Assembly: GCA_949128115.1 (NCBI GenBank)
Contig: OX421962.1
Location: 42,183,745-42,247,744, forward strand
Length of the DNA: 64,000 nt
Direction of reading: 5' to 3'
Source: Anaspis maculata
Lineage: Eukaryota > Arthropoda > Insecta > Coleoptera > Scraptiidae
The notes under the pieces were generated by a model. That model searched no databases. It was not told where the DNA came from and saw only the letters and a program-made list of their open reading frames with translations. Positions 45,001 through 55,821 of this stretch are shown here, piece by piece. Each line of letters begins with the position of its first letter. Position 1 is the stretch's first letter. The position numbers and the translations under genes were made by a program.

Positions 45001-48000
45001 TTTTTTTTGCTCGGCCATCAAATTTTTGGCATGTTGATTTTGTAGTAGGGGAGAAGTGGACAAAAATTCAATTTCGGTCGCGCGGGCGGCGGCGGCGGTT
45101 TCATTCGAGCGGCAAATATATTGACGCACAACGACTCTGTATTCCGTTGTACTGCGGGAAAACTTGGCACAGGAGTAGCTTGTACCAAAGCAAGTGATTT
45201 GGCCCGCAGCATCAACATTTTTTACCCAGGGTACTCTGCATCGTGACCATTCTTCAGAACATGACCCACAATGCAGAATTCAAAAGATCAATGAAGTGTT
45301 AAATGCGAGTAGTTACTCGTAACTGGGGCGATTTCCTTAAATTCGAAGAACAAAGCGTAGCTTTTCGATTTGTTAGGATCGAATGCTCTCTGTGATTCAT
45401 ATTGGGCACCAGTTGTCACAAATATGCAGGGAACAATTTTTTGCTCCGCTGATGCGTCAACTTCATTCGTTGAAGTCACCATAGGAGACATGGCAGATGG
45501 TCGCATAATCTTGCACATCAGGGATTGGTGTCTCACGGAGGAAAGAGTATTGTTTTCCTCACTGTCGTTACGGATGTTATGGTATTAGGTATATCGTTTT
45601 TCTTGTCTCTTCGCTCTCAAGAACTTCCAAAACTGTGGGCACTACTCGGTAGCGGACTGTACAAAAGATTCATCGCTATATCCATCGGATTGCAGAAGGT
45701 TTGGGCGAAGAGAAATCTTTTGCTCTGAGAGGCTTTCACGCGTTCTCTGGTTGCGATACCACCTCATTCTTTTCGTCCAAATGCATGGAAAACCTGGAAG
45801 AGCATGGAGAAAGCGACTTCCGCATTTCGTGTCTTGACTCTGCTCTCTGACTCTGAAGCTGACTCTCTCGTGGACGTTCTTTCGCCGTCCTCTTGGGGCT
45901 GGAAGAAAATCAATGAGAGCTGGTCGCCAGTCTGGACACTGATTGCTGAAGTGTGAGGGGACACAAGTACGTCTTTTTTTTTATTTTGTGAACCTATAAG
46001 AACTTTTAAATTTCAACAGCTGCAAATGTAAGACTGACTGCAAAACAATAATGTGTACTTGTCGAAAAGCCGGACTTCTATGTACGCTCCAATGCAAAAT
46101 ATGCAAAGGAGAATGCTGCAACAAAAGGTGGGTTCTTCGCCACTCCTAGGTTATTTCAGAGCCTTTCTAAAAACAGAGGCGCTATTATTGTCATTCCAAT
46201 GGGGTACTTATTATTATCATAATATAAACATCCCTGTATTTGATTTCAGTATGGCGGCATCTGAAAAAGTTTCGGAAGAGGAGGAGGAATTCTGAAGAGG
46301 TTGAGAAATACATCTAGCCGGGGAGATGTTACAAGTTTATTTTCAAAATTGCTCAATCATGTTGATGGACCTAGAGTACTTGAGTACCTTGTTCATTTTC
46401 ACTACTCAAGGCCCACGCTGGGCACGGCGCAGAAGCAACACCTCATTTCTTTAATTGTGTTGGAGGTTATAACAGAAATACATGTAGAAGACTTGATTTG
46501 ACAACAAAAATCAGAAATCAGGTATGTCGTGGGGGGAATATCTTATCGCAAGTCGATGATTATTGCACACGGCGCAAAAAAATCTCTTTGCGACATGGAC
46601 GAAGCGGTTGCTGCATGCCATATAACACCGACTTCTGATACCTTGCCTGAGGCATACAGTAAAATTTCTATCGTGTTGGACATATCTGGGGCCAAACTGA
46701 TGCTTTCATAGATTTTCTTCGCTGTCCTCTTGGGACTCAAAAGGAATTGTAAACTGGTCGCCGGCGGTCTGGATGCATATTGCAGAAGTATGGGTGGACT
46801 GCAATGAGCTGAAACTCACGTACGTAATTTTTTGCTTATACAAACTTCTGGACATCTTTGTATTTGGTCTCAGTATGGCTACATCGGAGACCGGAAAAGT
46901 TTCAAAAGAGGAGGAAGAATTCTGAAGAGGTGAGGAAGTACTGGTGAAGACGAGAGTGGAAATGTTTCAAGTTTATATTCAATAATTTCCAAATAAATCT
47001 TGAATGACTGGAACTCGAGTATTTTGCTCGCTTTTATTATTGAAGGCTGGGCACAGCGCAGAAGCAATACTTCATCAATTTCTTGAATTCTGTTGAACAT
47101 TATAACAAGAATATGACAATTACGCTACTGAATAAAGTTTTCATCTATTTCAGACTACAGCTCTCGATTTGGCCAATGAATATTGCACAGAAATGACCAT
47201 CAAGTCATTGCATCAGCTCTTATAACAGAAACAGTTCCATTGTGGGTCATGTTCTGAAGAATAGTCACGATGCAGAGTACCCTGAGTAAAAAATGTTGAT
47301 GCTGTGGGCCAAATCACTTGCTTTGGTACAAGCTACTCCTGTGCCAAGTTTTCTCGCAGTACAACGGAATACAGAGTCGTTGTGCGTAAATATATTTGCC
47401 GCTAGAATGAAACCGCCGCCGCCGCCCGCGCGACCGAAATTGAATTTTTGTCCACTTCTCCCCTACTACAAAATCAACATGCCAAAAATTTGATGGCCGA
47501 GCAAAAAAAATTTTTTTCAGGGCTTCCTTGCGCGTTCAGAAGCCTTGTTGCATCCAAATTACTGAGAAAAGACTTCAAGCTTCTCATACCTATAGAAATT
47601 AACACTGTTATCCAGTGGGAACATTGAAAAAAATGCTGTTGAAAAAGGTGTACTGAAGAGGACACCACTTCTTTGGAAAATACAATTATAAAAATTTTGT
47701 CTTGATAATTGGGCTTACGGAATGCGATTTGTTTGGGAACTAAACAAAACATATGAATTTATCGTTTCCTTGCGTAGATAAAAAAATAAAAACAGTTTTT
47801 TTGACCTCTGGTGAAGAATTTTTTTTCAAGTGTGAAGAATGGAACGGACACAAAGATAATTGCTGAGAACATTTTTGATAGACCCATAAGCTCATTTTAT
47901 GACACACATGACGATACTCAATGATCGTTTTGTGAAAGCTCTTGCATCTTGAAAATTTGGAGGGCCCCCATGGCCCCCCTAAGGGACAAATTATCGGGTG

Positions 48001-50609
48001 CTGCGGGTCAAATCGCTCGAAATGGTTCTAAGAGTCACTGTGCAAAGTGGTTTGATTTCTTTATTAAATGCAGGATTGTTTTGCCTACCGCTTGTACATG
48101 CTACGACGGCTCTATTTTCAATTGCCAGTCGCATGAAGTCAATATGACGATCGCCTCGATGCTTTTTGTGGCTCGTTCACACTTGGTCCGGGGTTAGTTG
48201 ATCTTGGATCTAATTTTGCTTCCTGCAATGCGATTACGATTTAATACCGCACCAAAATTTGATGCGGTACTACAAAGTTCGGTATCAAATTTTTTTTTGT
48301 GCAATCGGGCATTAGGGCATGTTCCGTTTTAGTAATATTCGTACCGAAACTCCGGTTACCCGGTCCGAATTGATAATATTACTTGTATTATTCGTAAATC
48401 GGACCACGGTTGTTTTAACCAGAGGGAACCGAAGCGACCGGCGTTTGAGCTTGGTTACTCCGGTTAAAAACATGGCGGATGACATTACTTGCCAATTTTG
48501 AAAGTTGGTTTTGAGTTTTGTCATGACACGAATCACGAAACGATCCCAGAAGACTACAAATTACTTTCATACCGTCCGTTTACATGATTTTCTGCGATAT
48601 GGTTTGCCCTTGGAACCAGGTACAGGCATACCTACAGGAGGGTACCTGCAGAAGAAGAGACAGCTACCCTATACGTTGGCGGCCCAGCAGCGTGTTCTGC
48701 ATTCTGCAGCCAAAGTCAGACACACTTCTCAGGCTTGCTCGGCCCAGGTCCACGTTAAAAATGTCCATCTTGAACGCGAGGTATGTCTTGGACTTGAATT
48801 TCAATGTAACCCCATGTCGCAAAATGATAAGGGTTTGCGTTTGAGCAACGTAAAGGTAGGTATAGGTAGCGAGGTAGGTAGTAAGAGAGCTGGAAGCTTG
48901 TGATGTGATTTCAAAACATGTACCCTTCACCATTTTTTGCTCTGCCTGCTTCGCAGGCAGCCTGGATGTTTCAAAATCAAATTTTAACGTTTGACAACTT
49001 CACATTGACGGAAGATTGACCAGAGCGTTCCGAAATAACCGGTAACCGTAAGGTACCGCTTTTTCGGTTACCGGTTCGAAGAGTTGTAAAACGGAACATG
49101 CCCTTAATGTCAGATTGTAGGTATACCTACTCATTTGTTTTTCACCGATGATGCCGGATCCATTTTCTGGGTAATTTGATTGAAAATTTGCTGTAGCCGT
49201 TAATCAAAAGTTGTTGAGGATTATTTCACCAGAAAATGATAAAAAGGCTTTGTCCCCATGAGATAAATATTGCGATTTTGAATAAATCACAGAAATAAAA
49301 AAGTTGAGTTTTCAAATTCAAGCTCTTATATCTCGGAGAGTGGTCAAGGAGGAATTTTTTCACTATTTTTCTAGAGTTCCCTGGAAGGTCCGCTACAACG
49401 TACTGGAGAGTTTATGCGCCATTTCTGGGACACCCTGTATGTTGTTTTTTATGACCAACAGAGTCACTATGCCACAAATAAGCCTTTCATTTGTTTTTCG
49501 AGGTTCTAGAGTATGGCGCGATGTGACGGAGAAAAAGTGTCTGCCCTGACCGGGACTCGAACCCGGGTCTTCCATTTGCCGGATGGATACTCTGACCACT
49601 AAGCTATCGGGGGAGACAACAGTTCCTCCGCCACGTGCCCATATGAGAGCCGCCACAAGAGCTTATTTATCTGAAATGCTTGGGCTAGTTTATATAGATT
49701 CAGCCACCAGGGCCCGTACTTAGCCTATACAAATTATAAGATTATAATACCCAACATATACTTCTGAGCTTCTGATGATGGAGGTAAGTACTCACCTAAA
49801 GGAATGTAGGAAGGAATGACAGCATCAGCACAATCCGTAGCGAACTTGAAGCAAGCCTCCTGATTCGGCGTATCCAAATCGTCGAAGAAAATCCCGCCGA
49901 CGCCTCTGCGCTCGCCACGGTGTGGAATATTGAAGTACTCGTCGCACCATTTCTTAAACTTCGGGTAGTAACTCTTGTCGCTCTTGTCGCAAGCCTCTTT
50001 GAGCACCGTATGAAAATGAACCGCATCGGCCGTGTTCAAATAGTAGGGCGTCAAATCGGTGCCGCCGCCAAACCACCACTGCACTTCTTCGCCGTCCGTC
50101 ACTTCGAAGTAGCGGTAGTTGAAGTGGATGGTGGGCACCATCGGATTCTTCGGATGTATGACGGCGCTTATGCCGGCGGCAAAGAACGGCAATTGCTGGC
50201 CTTCCTTCAGTTTCTTGCCGCGAGATCTCATCTGGGTGACGGCACCGGCCGGTAGATTTCCCGAGACTATGGAAATGTTCACACCGGCTTTTTCAAAGAC
50301 CTTGCCGTCTTGCAAGACGCACGTGACGCCACCCCCGCCCTCTTTTCTTTGCCATTTGTCAACGATGAACTTGGTGCAGTCGTCCTCTTGTTCGAGGGCT
50401 TTGCAGAATTCGGCTTGGACGCGCATTATCATTAGTTCCATGCGGGTTTTGATGTCTTCTGAATTGGCTTGGAGCTGTTTCAGGGGAGTCACTGGGAGGG
50501 CCATGAACTTGCTCGTGTCGATGGTTTTTTGCGTGGAGAACAAGGCGAACGCGCCGGTGAATGCCGTGAATCCGTATCCATACTTTCTGTAATTTAAAGT
50601 TGATTTCAT
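33038..50609 (-). CDS. CPOX: Coproporphyrinogen-III oxidase (CPOX), three exons, 370 aa
   Basis: Oxygen-dependent oxidative decarboxylase that turns coproporphyrinogen III into protoporphyrinogen IX in heme synthesis, in the mitochondrial intermembrane space. Exons on the minus strand: 50609-49796 (donor gtgagt), 33394-33225 (donor gtgagt) and 33166-33038; phases 1 and 0; 1113 nt. Family marks: [86 protein letters not shown], then across the junction [31 protein letters not shown] and [11 protein letters not shown]. The first intron is 16.4 kb of nested transposons. The N-terminus is uncertain. ATG at 50609 gives only about 30 residues before the catalytic domain, and AAATTACAG just inside could be an acceptor, so a separate presequence exon is possible. 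Its 3' end overlaps that of DDX10. Confidence 0.94.
33598..33625. repeat. (AAT)n microsatellite
   Basis: About eight AAT units at the start of the large CPOX intron. Similar short runs occur near 40302 and 52566. Confidence 0.8.
34193..34350. repeat. Dispersed repeat, copy 1 (copy 2 at 40484-40640)
   Basis: CTTTGCGTTACTAATGGATT and about 150 bp after it recur in the same orientation at 40484, both followed by AATAGAAG/AATACAAGG-type and TCTATTTTT.GCAGCCAGAATT blocks. Boundaries are approximate. Confidence 0.6.
34424..34543. mobile_element. Small hairpin MITE (120 bp)
   Basis: GTATGTTCATTAAAAACTTC and AAAGGGAGGC at the left pair with GCCTCCCATTATTGAA and TTTTTAATGAACATAC at the right. Non-coding. 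Confidence 0.75.
35131..35205 (-). other. tRNA-like Pol III head (SINE or tRNA pseudogene)
   Basis: On the minus strand an A-box-like TAGTCGAGTGG (35196-35186) and a perfect B box GGTTCGATTCC (35154-35144) inside a CCGGG-loop-CCCGG T arm. The acceptor stem is imperfect, so a working tRNA is unlikely. Confidence 0.5.
35702..35883. mobile_element. MITE with GTGCTTTCCACCTAG ends
   Basis: GTGCTTTCCACCTAG at 35702 and CTAGGTGGAAAGCAC ending at 35883 are perfect inverted repeats. The flanks CAACGC and CCAACGCG suggest a target duplication of about 6 bp. It splits a sequence that resumes with a Pol III-like GAGGTTCGATTCC, so it probably landed in a SINE-like element. Confidence 0.72.
35929..37531. 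mobile_element. 1.6-kb TIR element (AGTGCGATTTATAAC ends)
   Basis: AGTGCGATTTATAAC followed by GATTTTAATTTTAGTCGC at the left returns inverted at 37497-37531. Flanks are TCT on both sides. MITE family C (36211-36704) lies inside. No intact protein. Confidence 0.75.
36211..36704. mobile_element. MITE family C, copy 2 (494 bp)
   Basis: GGTGGGTTCAGTCAGCTTGG at the left, TAAGCTGACTGAACGCACC at the right. Internal blocks TTTTAGTTTTAGTCGTAG and CGACTAAAACTAAAACAGCG form the arms. Confidence 0.75.
37692..38554. repeat. Fold-back repeat in CPOX intron
   Basis: CGAAAACATTAGTC...TTTTCGAGCGAATAAC and the following CCGGTTGGTTAT block return inverted at 38480-38554 (GTTATTCGCTCGAAAA). A run of nine C at 38378 and a second palindromic AACCAGCCTCATAACCAGGT lie inside. 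Confidence 0.62.
39259..39479. mobile_element. hAT-like MITE with 8-bp target duplication
   Basis: CAGGGCCGCC at the left and GGCCGGCCCTG at the right are inverted. The flanks GGTATATT (39251-39258) and GGTATACT (39480-39487) match at seven of eight bases, the duplication length of hAT elements. Non-coding, 221 bp. Confidence 0.72.
41097..41219. mobile_element. Small MITE (ACCTTGGCACCC ends)
   Basis: ACCTTGGCACCC at 41097 and GGGTGCCAAGGT ending at 41219 are inverted. The body of about 100 bp is unrelated to the neighbouring elements. Confidence 0.7.
41390..42376. mobile_element. 987-bp fold-back element with CAGGGTGATTTTTT ends
   Basis: CAGGGTGATTTTTTTAAAAG at 41390 matches the inverted end before 42376. 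The arms pair throughout, and the block GGTGGGGTGGGGGCGAAGGG occurs in both orientations up to four times, so the arms are internally repetitive. No protein. Confidence 0.82.
44157..44224 (+). other. tRNA-like sequence with Pol III-type T-run
   Basis: TTGGTC at the 5' end pairs perfectly with GACCAA at the 3' end. A CGTGTGGTTAGGC A-box-like stretch and a GATCGAATCC B-box-like stretch are in tRNA spacing, and a run of nine T follows at once. Inner stems are poor, so it is probably a tRNA pseudogene or SINE head. Confidence 0.45.
45720..46131 (+). pseudogene. Transposon-borne protein remnant with TSO1-type CXC domain
   Basis: The + strand reads [20 protein letters not shown], then after a frame change a Trp-rich segment ([16 protein letters not shown]) and, after a likely intron or gap (acceptor-like TTTCAACAG at 46019), a cysteine cluster [20 protein letters not shown] followed by [15 protein letters not shown]. 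The order FHAF-GCDTT, W-rich, CXC is one I recall from repeated metazoan proteins of unknown role. Stops and frame changes show it is broken. Confidence 0.6.
46253..47110 (+). repeat. Tandem duplication inside the CXC element
   Basis: The segment at 46253-46500 (GAAAAAGTTTCGGAAGAGGA then GGAATTCTGAAGAGGT) recurs at about 46880-47110 with changes, and the Trp-rich coding stretch at 45885-45960 recurs in decayed form at 46725-46800. The offset is roughly 620-840 bp. This suggests an internal duplication of the 3' half of the coding region. Confidence 0.55.
49538..49617 (-). other. tRNA-like SINE head
   Basis: On the minus strand GTCTCCC pairs with GGG.AGAC, the A box is TAGCTTAGTGG and the B box GGTTCGAGTCC is perfect. 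The T arm CCGGG/CCCGG is intact. This is the usual form of an arthropod tRNA-derived SINE head. The SINE body would run left towards 49440. Confidence 0.58.
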
Positions 50610-51614
50610 TAGAGTAAGAGTCGGCTCAATCCCCTGAGTTCAGTTTAATAAAGATTCTAACAACAAAGAAATGTTATTGTTATCAATATCTATGCTCAGG
50701 TCTCTGGTCAACTTTGCACGTGCACCCGACAAAGTCCAAATGAAACAGGGCTTAGGGAAGGGAGCTCGACTCGTGGAAGAATTTGTGTATCATTGGTGGC
50801 CTAATCGACAGACGATTATAATTTTCCATTTTCTAGATATTTCGGAGAGTCTGCTCGAATAATATTCGTTCATTACTTACCTACATTGAAATCATCCAAA
50901 TTGGAACCGTTTTCCATAATGGAGTATATTGGTATGTAGTAGAGATATCCCTACCACTGAATTTTAGTCTATTGAGACCGAATCGCCCCAAAACTGTATA
51001 AATATGGTCCTCATGCATTTTCGCATCAAAAATTAGAATCAGAGCAATTATAGTTTTGTGCAGAATACAGCTTTTGCCAGGGTTGTTTCTTATTTATTTT
51101 ATTATTATTATTTATATATTTGTTTCTTTGTTAATCATCAATACAAAGCATATTGAAACCATAAAATTTTGGAAAGCACCATCTAGATATAACGGCTCCT
51201 CTGCCAATTGTGACGGTTTGTGGCTTATCCACCAGTCGGAGTTTTCACTGAATACGTAGCCATATTTTTTTGAAATTTCTTTTTTTTCCCTACCATCCGT
51301 CCGATTTGAGTTATTTTTCTGCGGATAGGGTGATTCTTCAGGAATGACGATGTGTGCGAAAAAATCAGAAAAAAGTCAATCTTGGCTTTATATCGGTTGC
51401 GGGTTCAACAATGTGCTGTGCGTTTTCCCCTTATCTTTGGAGCTCCGCCTGAAGAGTACCTACCATAGCCACAGTAAAAGATAGCGATTTGTAGCCAGCT
51501 GCTTTTTTGACCGTTCCTGTTTTTGTTCCAATATATTGGGTAGCTACAACTTGCTACTAATTCAATTACACTACTATCGTGATGATGTGATCATTGAAAA
51601 CTGAAAACTGAAAA
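50610..51614. other. CPOX upstream region, no gene recognised
   Basis: About 1 kb that should hold the CPOX promoter and possibly a presequence exon. No repeat ends or convincing exon were found. Confidence 0.4.
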
Positions 51615-52033
51615 CGACAGACCCGGCGCGCGTTGTCAAAAATATTTTTAGTTCTCGAAGCCGGTTAAACTTTCGATAGTTCGAATTGAAGAAAATATCC
51701 AAGCCCTTCGTCCAAAATAAGAGACCCCATGCAACCATCAACCCTTTCGCCTGTTCCAGTCGAAAAGACACGCCAAGCTATGAAGAATTAGGTACCTATA
51801 GGCGATACAATGATCGCCGTGACGGTTTGCTATTGGCAAATGAATATCCGTGTAAAAAGATGATTGAACTAAATTTCAAAAAAACCCAGCCGCTCAAAGT
51901 TGCGTATTGGACCCAAATTGATGTGAGTACCTATTACCTTCAATTTGCAATTTGCTTTCGTTTTGGGGCTTCCCGGGACGAGTTTTTGTCGGCTCTGAAT
52001 AGGCCGCCGTCAAGATGACTTAAGTTGAAGCGG
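51615..52033 (+). pseudogene. Gene-fragment-like repeat, copy 2 (related to 28210-28610)
   Basis: Inverted relative of 28210-28610. An open frame from 51686 reads MKKISKPFVQNKRPHATINP, later YPCKKMIELNFKKTQPLKVA and YWTQID, ending at a donor-like GTGAGTACC in the same place as GTAAGTACC in copy 1. Codon-level similarity is patchy because of indels. No family recognised. Confidence 0.4.
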
Positions 52034-52088
52034 CGAATAAAAAGTGAATCTACTTGGTGATTTTCATGAATCAAACTCTTTTGGTTTA

Positions 52089-52328
52089 ACCGTCAGTTCC
52101 ACAAAAAAGATGATCAGCAATCAAGGCTGATTGCAGATTAACTGAACTTTTTTCTGCTGAATGCTAGGTGATAACTGACAAGAAATACCTGAAACCTGAA
52201 ATCTGTACTCATCATCTTTCCATTATTGAGGGATAAACCAGCATTTCCATTGATCAGTCAGCTACAAATCGACAAACAAAAATCGGAAATCAACTAATCT
52301 CGTACTATCTGTTTTGTGGAACCCACGG
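52089..52328. mobile_element. MITE family B, copy 2 (inverted)
   Basis: ACCGTCAGTTCCACAAAAAA at the left, TTTTGTGGAACCCACGGT at the right; the reverse complement of 15211-15442 with small differences. Confidence 0.78.
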
Positions 52329-52525
52329 TAAGAGGTGGAATTTTTGCATTTTTGAACACCTGTATACGGCGTCTGCCAATGGAGCAACCGTGGCACCACT
52401 TCTCAAAAGTAAGGTATGGATATATTCTATTCATCGTGCCAAATGGCTATGCCCTCTCCCAAAATGCAAAGTTGAGCCCAAAAACAACCACTATAACCGC
52501 CGCACTATAAGGAGGAACGCTGAAG

Positions 52526-52719
52526 GGTGGGTTTAGCCAGCTTATTTGGCCGCAAGTTTTAATTTAATAATAATAATAATAATAATAATTTCAGCCGTAA
52601 GCGCTGATGCATCGGCTTATTGGCTGTTCCGAGGAGGCTGGCTCATAAGAGCCAATGGGCGTTGCTGCGCTTGCAACTAAAATTAAATCTTGCGGCTAAA
52701 TAAGCTGACTGAACGCACC
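52526..52719. mobile_element. MITE family C, copy 3 with an (AAT)n expansion
   Basis: GGTGGGTTTAGCCAGCTTAT at the left, GGCTAAATAAGCTGACTGAA and CGCACC at the right. It resembles 20724-20876 but has an AAT run of about nine units inside the left arm. Confidence 0.8.
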
Positions 52720-55700
52720 TAAGCTTTTAGGGGGCACCATCATAGTGTAACGATTTTATCGCCTAGTAATATTGTAGATAAGGCACCCACACATTGGAAG
52801 CGATTATATTGGCTCAATGACTGGACTGAACACTGAACCGAGGAGTCGAAGACTGAACCTTGTACCACCGGCACCGGCACCAAAGCTACCTCCAAATAGA
52901 AATTTTGTAAAACAGAGTAGGTAGGTACGGGGGAACTGTCTAAAATGACATACCCTAAGCATTTTCGTTCACAAAAAATTTGAAAATCCAAATACAGCCA
53001 AGTTTTTGGTCACATCTGTCAGTTAAAAGATCAACACATAACTACCACAGGACAAAAACTCGATCGAATTCTGTTCCAAAAACAGCCAATTCATAAAAAG
53101 CCAATTCTATGAAATAGCCTCACTGTGTCATTCCAGGCTCACTTGTTAGTATGGGGGCATAGGTCGTGCCGTGTGCAGCTTCGTGAAGATATATAGAGTT
53201 ATGTCTTAATCGATTCCTAAGGAATCAAGGACTATGAAAAACTATGGTGGAATATTGGCATTTACTGCAGGCAAATATGGCGGAGGCGCCAAAATGGGCT
53301 TCATCTGGTAATAAGAAACTGGCTGTAGCTCGTTTGTTCTTCAACAGATTTCAACATCTAGAACGTCATTTTGTAAACAAAAAAATTCTCTTCTTATTTC
53401 ACACCTTAATTTACAAACGTCATTCCGTGAAACTGTCAAAATTGTCTTTATAAGATATGCTAAATTCCACCATTTTTTTAAGGTTATCCGATATTTTTGA
53501 AACATGGCAGTATCATAGTTCTTGAGATGCCCTTTCCGAATTTATAATTTTCCACTTCGTATCTTTGCAGTTTTGGCCGCCATATTGAAAAGTTGGCGCC
53601 CAAAAAACAGTTTTTTGTCAATATCTTGAATTCAACCGACCCAAGATTGAAAGGTGTAAACTTATGCGGAGGAAAGCCCATTAAAATCTCAACAATTTGA
53701 CATATCAGTCATTTACCCTGAGATATACTCATCATTTAGGGTATCCGTGCACAGCAATAATTTTCCAAAGGCAATGGATCCAAGTATATGGCCCGAAGGT
53801 GTTTGTGTGTCAAAGTTTTTTATGATGAAGAAAAGGGAGAATGTTATAAAGTAAACAAAGACGATGTGTGCTCGATGCCTGATGCCAAGCCATTCAGTGA
53901 AGATGTTATAAGTCTGATGAATTTCAATATCCAGGGCATTCGAAACAAGATATTGGAATTGGAAGTACTTTTGAGAATGTACAGTGTTGATATTTTTTGT
54001 GTCACCGAACACTGGCTTAGCAATCTGACCTCAATGTTCTTGAGCTAATCAATTTTGAACTTACAGCGCAGTTTTGCAGGCAAACATATGCACGCGGTGG
54101 CGTTGCAATATATAGTAGGAAAGGTAGTAACCTGTCTTTCAAAAACATCAATTATAAACATGCCATAGAAAAAGAATTTGAGGTCGCAATCACTGTGACA
54201 GAACTCCCAAAAAAGAATTCTAAACTTTACATAATAGCAATCTATAGAAGTCCGAATACTGATGTAAACATTTTTATTGGAAGATTTTATGAACTGTTGA
54301 ACTATTTGTACGACCCTAAATGTTTTTATATTTTTTGTGGTGATGTTAATGTGAATTTCCTAAACAGTGATGAAGCTGCATGTGGAAAATTAACTAACAT
54401 GTTTAATGAGTTCAACATCACGAGACATATTGTTGATCCTACTAGAAATACAAATGTATCTAGTACATGTATAGATATTGTGTGCTCTAACTTGGAAGCT
54501 GCAGAGTCAGAGATTGAGGACACATTTTTGTCAGACCATTGTTTTCAAGTATGCAGATTCAATAAGCCCTTCCTTAGTGAACAGCGACCTAAGGAGGTTT
54601 TCAGACGCGATTTTTCTTGCAGGAACTTGAACAACTTCAGATTTTCAATACTGACCGAGACCTGGAGTGATGTGTACTATGCAAGGGATGCTTCGGAGGG
54701 GTATAATGCACTTTTTGACATAATAAAGAGTCATTTTGATAATCATTTTAGACTGAAGAGGGTCAGGACTGCTCGGGGTGGAGGCTGGCATGATGCGGAG
54801 TTGAAGGAGTTTCATGCTATGCTTTGTGAGATGGCTCAGATCAATAAGACAATTGATAACGAGACATATCGCAATCGGTTCCACTATCTCAAGGCATTGT
54901 ATAAAAAGAAAATTGCAGAAACTGAACATCAATAACGGTAGATTAGAAAGAACTAACAATATTGCTAGGGAGAGTTGGCGAATAATACACGGCGAAAGAA
55001 AACATGCTAATGGGACCTGTCCTGAGCGTCTAGTCACGACTGAGAATCTTGTTTTAGATAAAGTGGAGGACATTGCCAATTATTTTAACAAATGCTTCAG
55101 CTCCTCCTCCGGTCCCTCAGATAGACTAAAACCGAATTTTAAAATTCCGAAAAACGTTAAAAGTTTTTACTTAAATCCAACTACGCCGCAGGAGATTTTT
55201 GAGATCACGAACAAAACTGCATCTAAACCAACTGCCGGAATGGATGGGATTGACGGAAGGGTTTTGAAGGCAGTGGCGGATTTAATATGCTATCCGATTT
55301 CATTTCTTATCAATAAGTCTTTTACCTCTGGTGAATATCCGTCTTCCCTGAAACAATCTAAATCCATCCCGGTTTTTAAGAAAGGTTCAAAGGAAGTAGT
55401 GACTAACTATCGAAACATTGCCTTGCAGAATCAGATCGCCAAGATTTTTGAATCATGCTACAACAATCGATTGTACAATTTCTTTATAAAAAATAAGCTA
55501 TTTTCTCCATGTCAGCATGGATTCATGAAGAATAAGTCGACTTGTAGTGCCATGGCTGAATTAATTAATTTCATCTACGACTCACTTAATTGTAAACAGC
55601 ACCCGATGGCTTTATTTTTTGATCTCTCGAAAGCGTTCGATTCGGTAGATCACGAGGTTCTAATAGATAAGTTGTACGCATGGGGTATCCGCGGTGTGGC

Positions 55701-55821
55701 CAGTGACTGGATACGTTCCTACCTTAGTGATAGGACTCAGTGCGTTGTTTTGGATGGTATTACTTCGAGTCCATTACCGGTGAATAGGGGCGTACCTCAG
55801 GGCTCAATATTGGGACCTATA

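Larger units (their letters stand above)
43697..48312. mobile_element. 4.6-kb element with long TIRs and remnants of a CXC-domain protein
   Basis: ATGCCCGATTGCACAAA at the left pairs with the inverted end (GTGCAATCGGGCAT) at 48312. Two nearly identical inverted arms of roughly 800 bp (about 44480-45260 and 47240-48040), each with TTGACCCGCAGCACCCGATA and a GC-rich GGCGGCGGCGG tract, flank a central region of 2 kb. That centre carries decayed coding sequence on the + strand with [15 protein letters not shown] and a cysteine-rich CXC domain (see 45720-46131). It is nested inside 42686-49437. The superfamily is not assigned. Confidence 0.75.
42686..49437. mobile_element. 6.75-kb TIR element with CAGGGTGTCCCAGAAATGGC ends
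   Basis: CAGGGTGTCCCAGAAATGGC plus GCATAAACTCT at 42686 returns inverted ending at 49437. Further inner blocks such as ATAGAAAAATTCTT and AATTTTTTCACTATT match inverted. Most of the interior is the separate element 43697-48312. Confidence 0.72.

Noticed and set aside
45018..47493. Two copies of a protein with [13 protein letters not shown]
   Set aside because: They lie in the two inverted arms of the 4.6-kb element over the GGC-repeat tract, so they are one non-coding repeat seen twice.
53484..54012. Minus-strand frames around the LINE start
   Set aside because: Antisense shadows of the endonuclease region and of fold-back arm sequence.
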